Of a stretch of 21,102 bases of DNA, positions 1 to 9,361 are shown one piece after another. The notes beneath the pieces were generated by a model. The model was not told the DNA's origin. It saw only the letters and a list, made by a program, of their open reading frames with translations, and did not search any database. Origin of the DNA: Mesotaenium endlicherianum (lineage: Eukaryota > Streptophyta > Zygnematophyceae > Zygnematales > Mesotaeniaceae); assembly GCA_009602735.1 (NCBI GenBank), contig WELA01007091.1:155046-176147 (forward strand), given 5' to 3'. Each line of letters starts with the position of its first letter. Position 1 is the first letter of the stretch. A program made the translations under genes and the position numbers.

Positions 1-1334
1 GGGGGGGGGTGGGGTGGGGCGGGGGACAACACTGGCGGCCAGGCGGGCCTGCTGCTCGGGCGCAGGGCTCCCTTGGTATGAGAGAGAGGCTGGGATAGGG
101 CACAGGAGGGGCCACAGCCGCAGAAGCAGGCACAGGCACAGGCACAGCCACAGGCGTAGTTGGCACTGGCTCAACACGCACAAGAGGCACAGGCACAACC
201 GGCACGGGCGCATACGCAGCGTGCCACGTATGCAGCATAGCTTCTGCGCGCAAGCATGGCGGGCAAGGTATATGGAAAAGGTGTGCGGGATGTGGATGAA
301 CATAGATGCACATGAGCAGTCTAGCAACGGGGGGCAGTGAGTGGGTGGGGGAGGACGAGGGCACCCGCAAGCAGCCCCATAAAAGTCCAACAGAAGCGGA
401 GGTCGTCAAGGACGCAAGGGTTGGACTGACGTTACAGACTACCTGCGCACTGCAACCTAATGGCACTGCCCCTTGAGAAAGAACAGCAGATCTCAAAACA
501 CACCAACAACAAGTCGGATCACAGGAGTCAACCGGGAGAGGTCGGAGATGCTGGTACGGCCGCTGGCCTAGACTGACCAGATGTTTTTTCAGGCTCAGAC
601 AAGCACAGGAGACTGGAACCCGGTCGGCAGATACCGATCATGAGAACAGAAAAAATTAAAAGGGAGCAGAGAAGCAAGGCAGGAGGAGGCAGGGAAGGGA
701 ATGCTTGAAGATTTTCCAGCGGTAACAAACAGGGTGGTTGACAAAGGTCAAGTGCAGAAGCAACATGAAATGTGAGGGCCCAGTTTATCAAGGCAGGTTC
801 TAAGCAGCACACACACACACACACGCAAGCTTATGTGCGGGATTTCTGATGCTTCACCCCCCCACAACGAGCGGGGGCCGAGAGAGTGCCCTCCCGATAC
901 GGCAAGGCCGGCAGAAACGCATTACAGCACACTTACAGGGTTTTCATGTTCCACGGTGCAGTCTGTTGCAGCAGACCCAGTCTAAACAAAAGGCACTCTT
1001 CTCAAAGAAGGGGCAGGGAAGAGGCGGGGGGGGCCCCGAGGGGGGGNGGGAGTAAGGAGAGGCGGGAAAAGAGAGGAGCGAGTGCGACTACAAGGTGCAG
1101 CATGCCTCTGTTTTGCTTTGAAAGGTAAGAGGAGGTAAGAGGGTAATTTGACAGGATCGCGTGAGTGGGTTGGCGGGGGGGGGTGGGGGATTTGTGCAAG
1201 AGCTGGAATGGCTGGCGAGTGCTAGAAGAGCGAACATGCTAGATCGGTGCACATGCGAGAAGGGTGCACGTGCTTGCGGGATGGAAGGGCTGCCAAAGCG
1301 TGGGTTGACAATGCAACAGAATAAGAAGGTGTAC
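1..1334 (-). other. Intron or 3' flank of the uS9 gene; no further uS9 exon recognised
   Basis: I see no continuation of uS9 here. The stretch holds long G-runs on the plus strand (1-25, 1026-1050, 1177-1192), a CA dinucleotide repeat near 808-824 and an ambiguous base at 1047 inside a G-run. On the minus strand one frame is open from 637 to the window edge, about 212 codons, bounded upstream by TGA at 640-638. It reads into a Pro-Val repeat (PVPVVPVP, then PVAVPVPVP), which reflects a hexamer-like GCACAG repeat at about 128-205. It has no homology I recognise, and could be an exon of the next gene or chance. Confidence 0.4.
808..824. repeat. CA dinucleotide microsatellite
   Basis: About eight and a half CA units lie in non-coding DNA downstream of the uS9 exon. 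Confidence 0.9.
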
Positions 1335-1754
1335 CTGAATCATGAGCTGCTGGCCCTGGAAGTAGTCATCGAGAGGCAATCCATTCACGTAGATCCTTCC
1401 GGTTCCCTCAATGAGCCCCACACGTGCGACAGCTGTCTTCCTCCTGCCTGTCCCGTGGAGCTTGAAGGCAGCCAGGGGGGGGAATACAGGGGGGGCCTCA
1501 TCCTCCTCTGTCTCATCCAGTGTTGCTGCGCTGGCGACGGGGGCAGCAGACACCTGGCGGCGGGCAACTGCTCTGGAGGAAAGAGCAGGTACTCTTAGGC
1601 GCTGGCATGTGGCAGCTCCAGAGAACTCGGTACTGAGGCTCTGCAGTGACGCTGGTTGCCTGCCACACAGACAAGGCACCCCGTATGAGCCAACTTGTTA
1701 GGGCCCGACACAGAGAGAACTTATCGTCATTCACATTTACCTTCTGGATGACAT
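1335..1754 (-). CDS. RPS9: Small ribosomal subunit protein uS9, bacterial type, probably plastid-targeted (5' part only)
   Basis: The protein is a component of the small ribosomal subunit head of bacterial-type ribosomes. The recognisable core is [12 protein letters not shown], followed by [10 protein letters not shown] and DDYFQGQQ, which is the start of the uS9 domain. About 60 residues precede it, rich in Ala, Ser, Arg and Val (for example [20 protein letters not shown]), as expected of a plastid or mitochondrial transit peptide. The frame of the main exon has no ATG and an upstream TAA, so a short first exon is needed. I propose ATG at 1754-1752, exon 1 1754-1741 (four codons plus two bases), an 81-nt intron with a CTAAC branch-like motif, and exon 2 1659-1335. 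Phases match. Exon 2 ends CAG|GTACAC. The rest of uS9 (the GGGxxGQ region and the basic C-tail) was not found down to base 1 and must lie outside. Exon 2 is secure; the first exon is an inference. A mitochondrial uS9 is the main alternative. Confidence 0.85.
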
Positions 1755-3760
1755 TGTGCTACTGTTCTGCTTTGAGAGAGCGTTGAGACAGAGGGAGAAG
1801 GCCCATGTGAGCAATCTTTAAGCAGCCTTCGATTGCTTACGAGTGAGCATTGAGGTCTTTAAGAGAGAAAAAAGAGCACCAGAGACGTGTTCTACATGTC
1901 ACGAGAAACTCCTTGAAACTACGACTGCCATGTCATTCTGCCCAGCTTCCCTCCACTGATATGAGCACTAGAGTCATGGGCTTCTTCTGTTTCTGTAGAC
2001 AATACATTTGCATTTCACATCTAAAAAATTTACAACGAAAATAGCCTGCGGAAATTTTAAAACGACCAAGAATATCCCCCCATAGACGAGCCTCATCTTC
2101 GCCACTTACTGTGCCCCACAAGCTTTGAGTCTGTTCAACCTCGTGAGAGCACAATGATGAAGAGATTGAAGTTGGAATCTGTGAGCAGGCAAGAAGCAAA
2201 AGACTAGCGGCTTCGACATGACGATGTTTGAAGTGCTTTCAGCGATGACAACTTTGAGGAACATATGTTTTTATGTACAACATGCTTGACATTTACACAC
2301 AAGGTTTTCTACAACTTCGCCAAGTACCTTGCGGATACAGCGGTCTTTGCAATCGCGAGAGAAGCCAATGCCGAGCTCAATGCTATGCAAGCCATTGTGC
2401 TCTAACCTCTACTTCCAAATAGCGCAGACGGCTGCAGGTGGACAGAGGTCAACTCAACACGCCCTCAACCCCCTACCTTCAGCAACTAAGAATCCTCCCA
2501 CAAACTATCAACACCACCTAGAGAGCCTCGACTGAAATGTCCGGGCTAAGAAGAATTCGGGGATGGCCTTTTCTCTCATCAGCCTCTACACTGCCATTGG
2601 GTGGGTGCACGCTGGTGTGCATCGCTCCTTCACCTTAAACCCCGAGTTCCATCCGTACTGTTTTGACCAAAACCTGCGGCGAAAAAGTATATCATCGAAA
2701 AGAAGGTTAAAAACTCGAGTGGAAGCGATCGAGCAGAACGACTTTTTTCTCCATCGATGCGCCCGGATGTGCCCACGATGAACCATGCATAGCCATGCAT
2801 GCTCACGTATAAGAGCTCATGACTAACATCAAGAATTAATCAAGGCAGAAGCGAGCGAGAGCGAAGCAGAAGGGGTCAAGAATGGTGGTGCCAAGCACAT
2901 CATTTTACGGTAGACGGTAGCCTTACAAGAGCTTCGTAATCATTTTTGCTGCATATGCATCTGTCGAGGTGCTTATCCTGCGCTCAAGTCGACTAGCTCC
3001 CTGTGTTGTATCACCGTTTATGTTTCTGAAAAGCATGCTAAGCTGTTACTGAGGCCAGTCTATGGCGGAGGGCATGGGAGTTACATTCTACCGAGGCTTT
3101 TAGTGGCTGTGTGACACTAGCGAGAGCACCTGTTCAGATTGATTCTTACTTGTGTATGTACACCTTAAACTTGTGACCCCTCCTTTTTGACCCCCTGTGC
3201 TACCTCCGACAACGCCGCACTTGAACGAGTGCTTGATCATCCTAGTTCATACAGTCGTGAAACTAATCACAGTGGTAGTATAAAAGATGTGTGTCAGCAA
3301 ACGCAGCTTAAATCTCCAATTGAATGCACGTCTGAAAAAACACCTCTATTCTTTGGCTTTTGTTGGCCCTGAGGGGTCCGGCTATAGTATGGCATCAATA
3401 GTGAAATGACTTATAGACTGTCATTTCACGTCCTTCCAGCCAATTCTCACATGCATGTTGCATGTGTATGCGTGCATGTGCACAGGCCCGTGTCTGCACA
3501 AGATGTGCATGTATGAATATGCGTACTTACAAACATATACAATGACATGTGCAGGAAAACATGTGTATACGTACGTTAACACATACATACACATGCATAT
3601 ATGTATATCAGCTTGGGCAATTTGAAGGTAGAAGGAACCAGCAATGTAGTCCATGCATGTTGTTAACTCTTCTCTGTTTCCTAAAGGTGATGCTTACTAA
3701 GGGTCCTTCATTACCTTGCCGACTTGTCCATGCAGCTTCAGTGCAACCAAAGTAGCAGGG
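1755..3760. other. Intergenic region between two divergent genes
   Basis: This 2-kb stretch separates the uS9 start (leftward) from the small membrane-protein gene (rightward), so it should hold both promoters. No ORF in it resembles a known protein, and I recognise no TATA box with confidence. From about 3440 to 3610 the sequence is dominated by alternating purine-pyrimidine words such as ACATAC, ATGCAT and GTATAT, which could adopt Z-DNA or cruciform structures. An AG just before the ATG at 3761 (AGTAGCAG|GG) could be the acceptor of a 5'-UTR intron. Confidence 0.6.
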
Positions 3761-5625
3761 ATGCAAAAGCCAGCAGAACCCCTTGCCTCAGGAGCAAAGC
3801 TGCAATCAGCAGCAGCTGAGCAGATTGCTGACGTAAAACCGCGATCTGCACTCTACAAGTTCGTGTACAGCGGGAGCAAAAAGTGCGCTTCTCTGCTCTA
3901 TTCCCTCTTTGCACTTCCAGGATCACTCGAGTGTGGTCAGACGAGATCATTTGGACGGCATCAGTCAATGTTTGCAAATATGACTTGCAGCTTTAACTCT
4001 CTTGGGAGCATAGTCTTGGGGTGTTGTGCACATAGCTCATGAAGTTCTGGACTCTTTGGGATTTTTTTGGTGGGCTGCTGGGATCAGGCACGTTTTTGTC
4101 GGACTTCTTATTACTGGAGCTGTCATTTATGCACCCTGGTATTACATGACTGCTGGTAAGCCATCTCCTTTTGATGCAGGACCCTTTCTCACCCCGTGGT
4201 TTCAGGGTTTAGTGAAAAAAAGGTAGCATGTGCATGTACCAAGGCTACACCTGTTGTCCTCTTTATCATGACCCGTCATGACGACGATTGTAGTCCACAA
4301 GGCACAAAGGTGGGGGGGCATGACCTTCTTGGACTGCTGTGAAGTACCTTCAGGAGTTCAGGGGGGGGGATCAGCAAGCTTGAGGCTGATGTGATTCAGG
4401 GCGCGTACTCTGACTAGAAAATTCATGGGGGAGATCAAAAGGAGGGCAAGCTTGGCAATGCTTCCCAATGCATGCGAACCGAAGCATGCCCTTGTGTTGT
4501 GGAGTGCCTTCAGTAACTAGAGTATGGGGAGAATAGAGGTCTCGGAGTTTTGTTTGTAGGACTTGTCTTTTAGTGTGGTCAGGCGGGACACTGATGAAAA
4601 CTAGTGGAAGAGCGTGGGGTCCTGATATGTAGTAACTAAGAGCAGGAGATTACGAAGCTTCTCCCCGCTACTTTCTGCAGCAGTCTCTTTCAACAGCGTG
4701 AAGTAGACACTCGCGACACAGAGTTGAAGTCTTAAACCTCGTAGAATTGCGGGAATGCAAGGGAAAGGGTTTAACTTGGTTATGCCTGGGTACCAGCATG
4801 TACGTTAGCTGCCCTGAAACGTATTAAGTCAAGTGAAACGAATGGGGCTGGGCAACAGCATGTCAAGGTGCAACTCAAAAAAATTTGGTAAATGGGAGGG
4901 TGGGCAACCGTATGTGAGCCAGCTGCAAAGCGAAACAGATGAAGCTAGGTTGGGCAGTTGCACATATGTACATAATATGACACGTTATATATATGATGTA
5001 TTCGGTACATAGATATACATATATGATGGTTTTATACATTTTTGTTATATATAGTGTATGTATCTGCGCACATTATAAATGACATCAGGGGGCACAAATG
5101 AGTCTTGTATCGGACTGACTGCCGAGCATGAAGCATGTCACACAGTGCTCATGGGCATGGCTGCCTGCAACGCAGATGGCCTTTCTTCTCCTGGTCATTT
5201 GTGGGTGCCACATCTTGACGGAGTCCGATGTGATTGTCCAGTCACTCTGCTGTGGTGCATACCGTGGCACTTGTGACTGATCAGTATTTCACGAGGGGAT
5301 GTTTGCGAGGAGCAGTTAACGTGTGTTGTGGTTGTTCTTCTTCATGCCAGAGCCTTCAGTTGGGAAGAGGTTGTTTCACCTGCTCATGCTCTTCAGTCAT
5401 GTTTCTGAGAGTAGGCGGTGTATGGTTCGGCATGTGCGACATGTGCGGCATGTGCAGCAGGCCATTCGCGTCATGTTTCACGCTTCTGAGGTGACAACGC
5501 TTGACTGTTGTGTCCCTGTCGCCTGTGCAGGCAAGCAGCAGTCATCACACCAGGACTATATGGAGCAAGCAGAGAAGGCAAGGGAGAGGGACAGGGCTCG
5601 CGACGCGCGTCTCTCGCGCTCCTAG
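3761..5625 (+). CDS. Small single-pass membrane protein, 94 residues, unknown function (three exons)
   Basis: The model joins exon 1 3761-3882, exon 2 4088-4155 and exon 3 5531-5625 (TAG at 5623-5625). Junction phases agree: AA|G gives Lys41 and G|GC gives Gly64. Residues 1-40 are polar and Ala-rich (MQKPAEPLASGAK). Residues 42-61 form one hydrophobic helix (HVFVGLLITGAVIYAPWYYM). The tail, residues 64-94, is highly charged (DYMEQAEKARERDRARDARL) and probably helical. The GCTG|GTAAGC donor and CTGTGCAG acceptor of intron 2 are strong. The exon 1 donor AA|GTGCGC is weak, so the exon 1 to exon 2 link is the least certain part. Length and layout fit small organelle or ER membrane proteins, but I do not recognise the family. 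The tail could face either side of the membrane. Intron 2 is long (1,375 nt) and AT-rich in its middle. Confidence 0.6.
4965..5065. repeat. AT-rich alternating purine-pyrimidine stretch in intron 2
   Basis: About 100 bases of TATATA, ATATATG and TACATA words lie inside the long intron of the small membrane-protein gene. They look like a decayed microsatellite that could extrude or unwind easily. Confidence 0.7.
5421..5461. repeat. Short tandem repeat of CATGTGCGR-type units
   Basis: Three to four copies of a 9-10 bp unit built on CATGTGCG lie in the 3' part of intron 2 of the small membrane-protein gene, just upstream of its final exon. One plus-strand frame reads them as a His-Val-Arg repeat, which I treat as incidental. 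Confidence 0.6.
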
Positions 5626-7189
5626 CCTCCTAGCTTCTCCCGTGCATGTTTTTGAAGCTCTTACACCACCTTTTGGGGTGAGGTTCACAAAGAGGGTGTT
5701 TGATAAAGTTGTGATATTTTATTCCGTGAAACTGTCTTTATTTGATTGGCATAGTTTCTGTTAAGTGGTTCAGCTGCACTCTGGACGAAGAATGCCGCAT
5801 TGGAGGACCTACATTCACAACGCTTCCTTCCTTGTAGAGTAGTGTGTCGTAAGAAAAGTACGCTTATTGGTGGTGGCAGTCATCAAACTGCTTCAGAAGT
5901 TGAGTAGCCATGCGTAAAAACGGCAATATTGGAAGTAGCTTGAGACCAGCTTTCAGAAGTCCGTGGAGTCAGATTGCAAAGCTTTGCGATCGACGTTTAC
6001 TTTAGAGAAACTTCTGGGAGTGCCATCTTATTGCATGCACCTTGACCTACACACATTGTGCAAGAGTTCCGGTCATACTTCAGAAAGTGCCAAATGAGTC
6101 TTAATCTGTAGTGTCATCATGTATGGTTAGCATAGGAAGGGGGCATGTACTTTGTAAGAAGAGCACGCGTAACGCATGCGTCTGAAGTGCCTCAGAAGTA
6201 TCATAGATGCCTGTACACATCAAGGAGGAGCTCACTGGCTTCAAAGTTCACTAGCGACATGGCATTTTGAGTCTTTCACAACAAGTCAATCAAGTGAATA
6301 TGCACGCTGTCGTATCGGATGCCAACATTGCCAACGTTTTCAGAAGCTATGTCTTAATTGTGCAACTCTTTCTAATCTCCTTTTGAGCAATCGATCAGTT
6401 GGGCATATTAAGTCATGGTAGGATGAGTGATATGGCTGGCTAGCTTGTAGATAATATAAGTATGGTCAAACTATTTGCAAGGTACATTTGATGTGGGGCA
6501 TATGTGAAGCATACAAAATGATTAAGGCAGCTAGCTTGCAAAAAAGGCATCGCTTCAAGACAAACATACTGTAAGGGGCTACAAATATACAAATTAGTCA
6601 TAAGGTTGATTGATCCTAGCTTGTTGGTGTATAGATGTATATCAACTCTGTAGTATGAACATCATTTTACAATAAGTTACGGCACGTCCGACATGAAGAA
6701 CAAATCACATGCATGTCACCAGTATACCCAATTGCTATCGCATTTACGTTAGCATATGCACATATCCATAGTAGCTGTATGTACGTACGTATGTATGTCT
6801 GTCAATGCTCATATACGTGCTTGTCTGGGCATTGTATTCATACCCATATCTCCGTACGTTGACTGGTTATGAAACTCAAGGTAACCTGATTTGCGCCAAG
6901 CTCAAGTGCAGAATTATCTCTAACATGCTCAACATGCTTACGCAGTGGTGTCAAAGTTCATGGATAGACAAGAAACATTCGCGTAACAATATATACATCA
7001 GGTTTGAACACACTTTCTACTAGAAAAATTCCAGGGAACCAATCGTTATCCACATACTAACGAGACAAAAAATAATTGAACACGTATCGTTGTGAGATAC
7101 AATGAAGAGCATCGAACCACTTCTGACTAGTCTATACTAAAAAGCGACAACTTCCTTGAGGCACCTGTATCTATCACGAATGCTGCAGC
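5626..7189. other. Intergenic region between convergent genes
   Basis: This holds the 3' flanks of the small membrane-protein gene (plus) and the CHORD-like gene (minus). No convincing exon, RNA gene or mobile element is seen. A GTAC/GTAT-rich patch occurs near 6778-6800 (alternating TACGTACGTATGTATG). The longest ORFs here are under 90 codons and show no family signature. Confidence 0.55.
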
Positions 7190-9198
7190 TCAATCGTCGT
7201 AAGACAAATGTGGGGAGGCTTCGCATCCGATGTCAAAGGGGTCACGATTGCCACAGCAGTGCCAGTATGCGACAATGTCACCGCCGCCCACCGTCTCCAT
7301 CGTGCCGCCCGTGTGCACGCTCTCAAACTTCCGCTTTGTCTCTCCTGTCCCACAAAAAAAAGACAATGAAATGGCGTTCACACAGCCGTGAAATGGCTGT
7401 CACATCGCCGTGATGTGGCCATCTCATGGCTATGACAAGCTTAAGATAAGAGACCCATTCAACGTGTGATGACAAATTGCACATCCAGCCGACGACGACG
7501 GTGGGCATCCGCAGCTTCCGTAGTCAAAATCATGTGAATGCTTCTCGTGAATGAGGGCACCTGTCCCCCTCCCTCTCCCCCTTCCCTCCCCCTCCACTTG
7601 CAACTCCACCTCCTCCTCCTCCTCCTCCTCCTCCCCCTTACCTTCCCTTCCCCCTCCTCCGCCTCACCCTTCCCCTCAACCTTCACCTTCTTCCCCCCCC
7701 CTCCCCTTGCCCCTTACTCCTCCTCGTCCTCCACCTCCAGGAGCAATAGCAAGCCATACTGAGCGTCTCGAGCCAGGCTCCAAAGTGTACTCTATGGTGG
7801 CCAAGCATGAGGGAAACATCCAAGACCACAGTTATTCTCTCTTGCAGTCTGAGAGAACCCAGCCATCATGATTACGTATCATCATTTGGACACGCATGTG
7901 CACATACGCATGCATATATACATTTGGGCACCTTTACATGGGTAAATTTTAACCCACATATGAACCTGGATGTGAAAACTTCTGTGCAAGTACTTGAGCC
8001 ACTCCCTTATCATTCAACCATCAATTGAATGACACGTCCTCTATCTAGTTATAGACAGAGGAGGAAGAAGCACAGGCGTCGCAGAACTTTAACTCTCAAG
8101 AAAATGCTTAATAGCCCGAGCCTCAAACCCAGGGGCTCATTGCCAGCTGGATCCTAGTCAGCGGCGCTTTCGTAGGAGACCCAAAAGCTCCTTGCCAGCT
8201 GATCCTAGTCAGCGACACTTCCGCAGGAGTCAGGAGCATGCTGCCTCTAAGGTTGCAACCCGAGGGAGAGAGGACATGCGACTACTGGGCGTTAGTCATG
8301 GCTCTGTGCACACGACCTGCCGGGAAGGGTTCAGCTTCTGCAAAAACTTTGATAGGTTAAACTAGATGGTTTGTTTGGGGGGTTGGGGGGGGGGAAAGNG
8401 GGGAGGGTTCGTCAAGGGGAGGAGTCAAAATGGTGGGTGGTGGTCAAAAACTGCAGGGTAGGAGCCGATTGTTGGAAAAAGGTCTGCACCGACATTGGTG
8501 ACGGGTTCTAGCGAGGGTTTTGTTCTTCAAATTCACCCCCAGCCCAAGAGGTGAAAAGGAAAGATATTTTTTTTACTATAGAAATTAGAAATCCGTGCTG
8601 CCTCATGGAGGCAGTCGTACAAGAGTTCTTACTCGGGCCTGTATTAAGTAAGCAGCACAATTTTGGCACCAGTTAAACAGCCGTTTCAACCACTCACTCA
8701 CCCACTTAAAGAATAAATAATAATAAAAATTAGATGCAGCAAGCGCTTGAAGCCCAAACCTGATCACAGCCTCCGAACTTCTGAACTTCTGAACTTCTGA
8801 ACTTCTGAACTTCTGAACTTCTGAACTTCTGACCTCAGTCAACCACATTGACCACCTTGACCACCTTGACTGGTGGCGACAGAAGCTTCTGGGCCCAACC
8901 CCCGACCTTCACTCACTCTCACAGCACTGCACACAACACAATCTCCACCATCCCTGCTGTGGAATAGTATCCCCGCCTTGGCATAGTGGGCCACCACCCT
9001 CACCTCCATAGTGAGCTGTGTGATACTTGCAAGCGCGCGGATGGTTGGTGGCGGGGTCAAAGAGCTGCTTGCAGTTCCTGCATGTCTTCAGCTCGCTCTT
9101 GCCACCTGGCAAAGCGTCCCCCCCCCCTGCTGCTGCTGAAGCTGCCGCCTGCACCCTCCTGGCCGAGGCTGACCGCGGCTTAGTGTGCAGTCTGCTGC
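7190..9198 (-). CDS. CHORD-like zinc-binding protein, probably organelle-targeted (5' exon unresolved)
   Basis: Two exons join in phase: exon A, about 9198-9004 (donor GGAG|GTGAGG), and exon B, 7344-7190 (acceptor GGGACAG, TGA at 7192-7190). Together they encode a compact Cys/His module: C-x2-C (CRNC), FDPATNHPRAC, then YHTAH, YGGETKRKF, a linker with HTGGTM, WHCC, and GC-x4-H, ending SYDD. The ligand order C-C-C-H ... W-x-C-C ... C-x4-H and the FDP motif resemble CHORD domains, which bind two zinc ions and in RAR1/CHP-1 proteins contact HSP90 and SGT1. This copy has C-x2-C instead of C-x4-C at the start, so it is CHORD-like rather than typical. Before it lies RLHTKPRSASARRVQAAASA, which looks like a transit peptide. 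There is no ATG in exon A's frame, so at least one more exon lies upstream. A DUF-type plant protein is another fair label. The function is unknown. Confidence 0.75.
7382..7430. repeat. Three adjacent short palindromes in the CHORD-like intron
   Basis: Perfect inverted repeats follow each other: ACAGCC/GGCTGT (7382-7400), CACATC/GATGTG (7401-7417) and GCCAT/ATGGC (7418-7430), with loops of 7, 5 and 3 nt. They lie about 38-86 nt upstream of the exon B acceptor on the transcribed strand. Confidence 0.65.
7559..7742. repeat. Polypyrimidine tract (polypurine on the sense strand of the CHORD-like intron)
   Basis: About 180 nt are almost wholly C and T on the plus strand, with a run of CTC triplets at about 7609-7633. 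In the minus-strand CHORD-like gene this becomes a GA-rich intronic tract. It could form H-DNA. The plus and minus ORFs across it encode only low-complexity peptide and are not counted as genes. Confidence 0.9.
8135..8229. repeat. 52-bp imperfect tandem duplication
   Basis: Copies at 8135-8178 and 8187-8229 share TTGCCAGCTG(G)ATCCTAGTCAGCG and end in AGGAG, with scattered substitutions and one deletion. The pair lies in the long intron of the CHORD-like gene. Confidence 0.85.
8369..8408. repeat. G-run tract with an ambiguous base
   Basis: Successive runs of G, one at least ten long, with an unresolved base at 8399. The layout can form a G-quadruplex on the plus strand and is also where assemblers stumble. 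Confidence 0.8.
8775..8832. repeat. 8-bp minisatellite, unit GAACTTCT, about seven copies
   Basis: Near-perfect tandem copies lie in the intron of the CHORD-like gene. Because 8 is not a multiple of 3 and no frame meets a stop, the minus strand reads as a SSEVQKFR octapeptide repeat; I treat this as a by-product. A second small repeat, based on TTGACCACC, follows at about 8846-8870. Confidence 0.95.
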
Positions 9199-9295
9199 CT
9201 GCTTGCAAGAGAAGCAGGCACACAATGGTCAAGGGCAGTCAGCTCTGTCAGGGTCAACTACAGTCAAGTCAAAAGTTAGCCCGTTCTAACATCAC

Positions 9296-9361
9296 CTCAG
9301 ATTGGTTTTCAACCTGCTGTATGGATGCTTCTTTGATGCTATTGCTGAGGTCACGGATCAT
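9296..9361 (-). other. Candidate 5' coding exon of the CHORD-like gene (unproven)
   Basis: An ATG at 9361-9359 opens 22 codons (MIRDLSNSIKEAS...) that end at a good donor, GAG|GTGATG, at 9296/9295. The stretch between this donor and exon A is about 95 nt with a GCTAAC branch-like motif and a pyrimidine-rich 3' end, so an intron here is plausible. However, this frame ends in phase 0 and does not match the frame of exon A at any of the nearby AGs (9202, 9199, 9195, 9192). A different frame using the same donor fits the acceptor at 9195 but has no ATG of its own. The donor is credible; the exon start and frame are open. Confidence 0.3.

Noticed and set aside
1411..1701. Plus-strand ORFs over the uS9 exon
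   Set aside because: They are shadows of the conserved minus-strand uS9 coding sequence.
7538..7871. Pro/Ser/Leu-rich ORFs on both strands
   Set aside because: They span a pyrimidine tract and encode low-complexity peptide only; the tract lies inside an intron of the CHORD-like gene.
8775..8832. Possible CRISPR-like or regulatory array
   Set aside because: The unit is 8 bp and directly tandem with no spacers, in a eukaryotic intron; it is a minisatellite.
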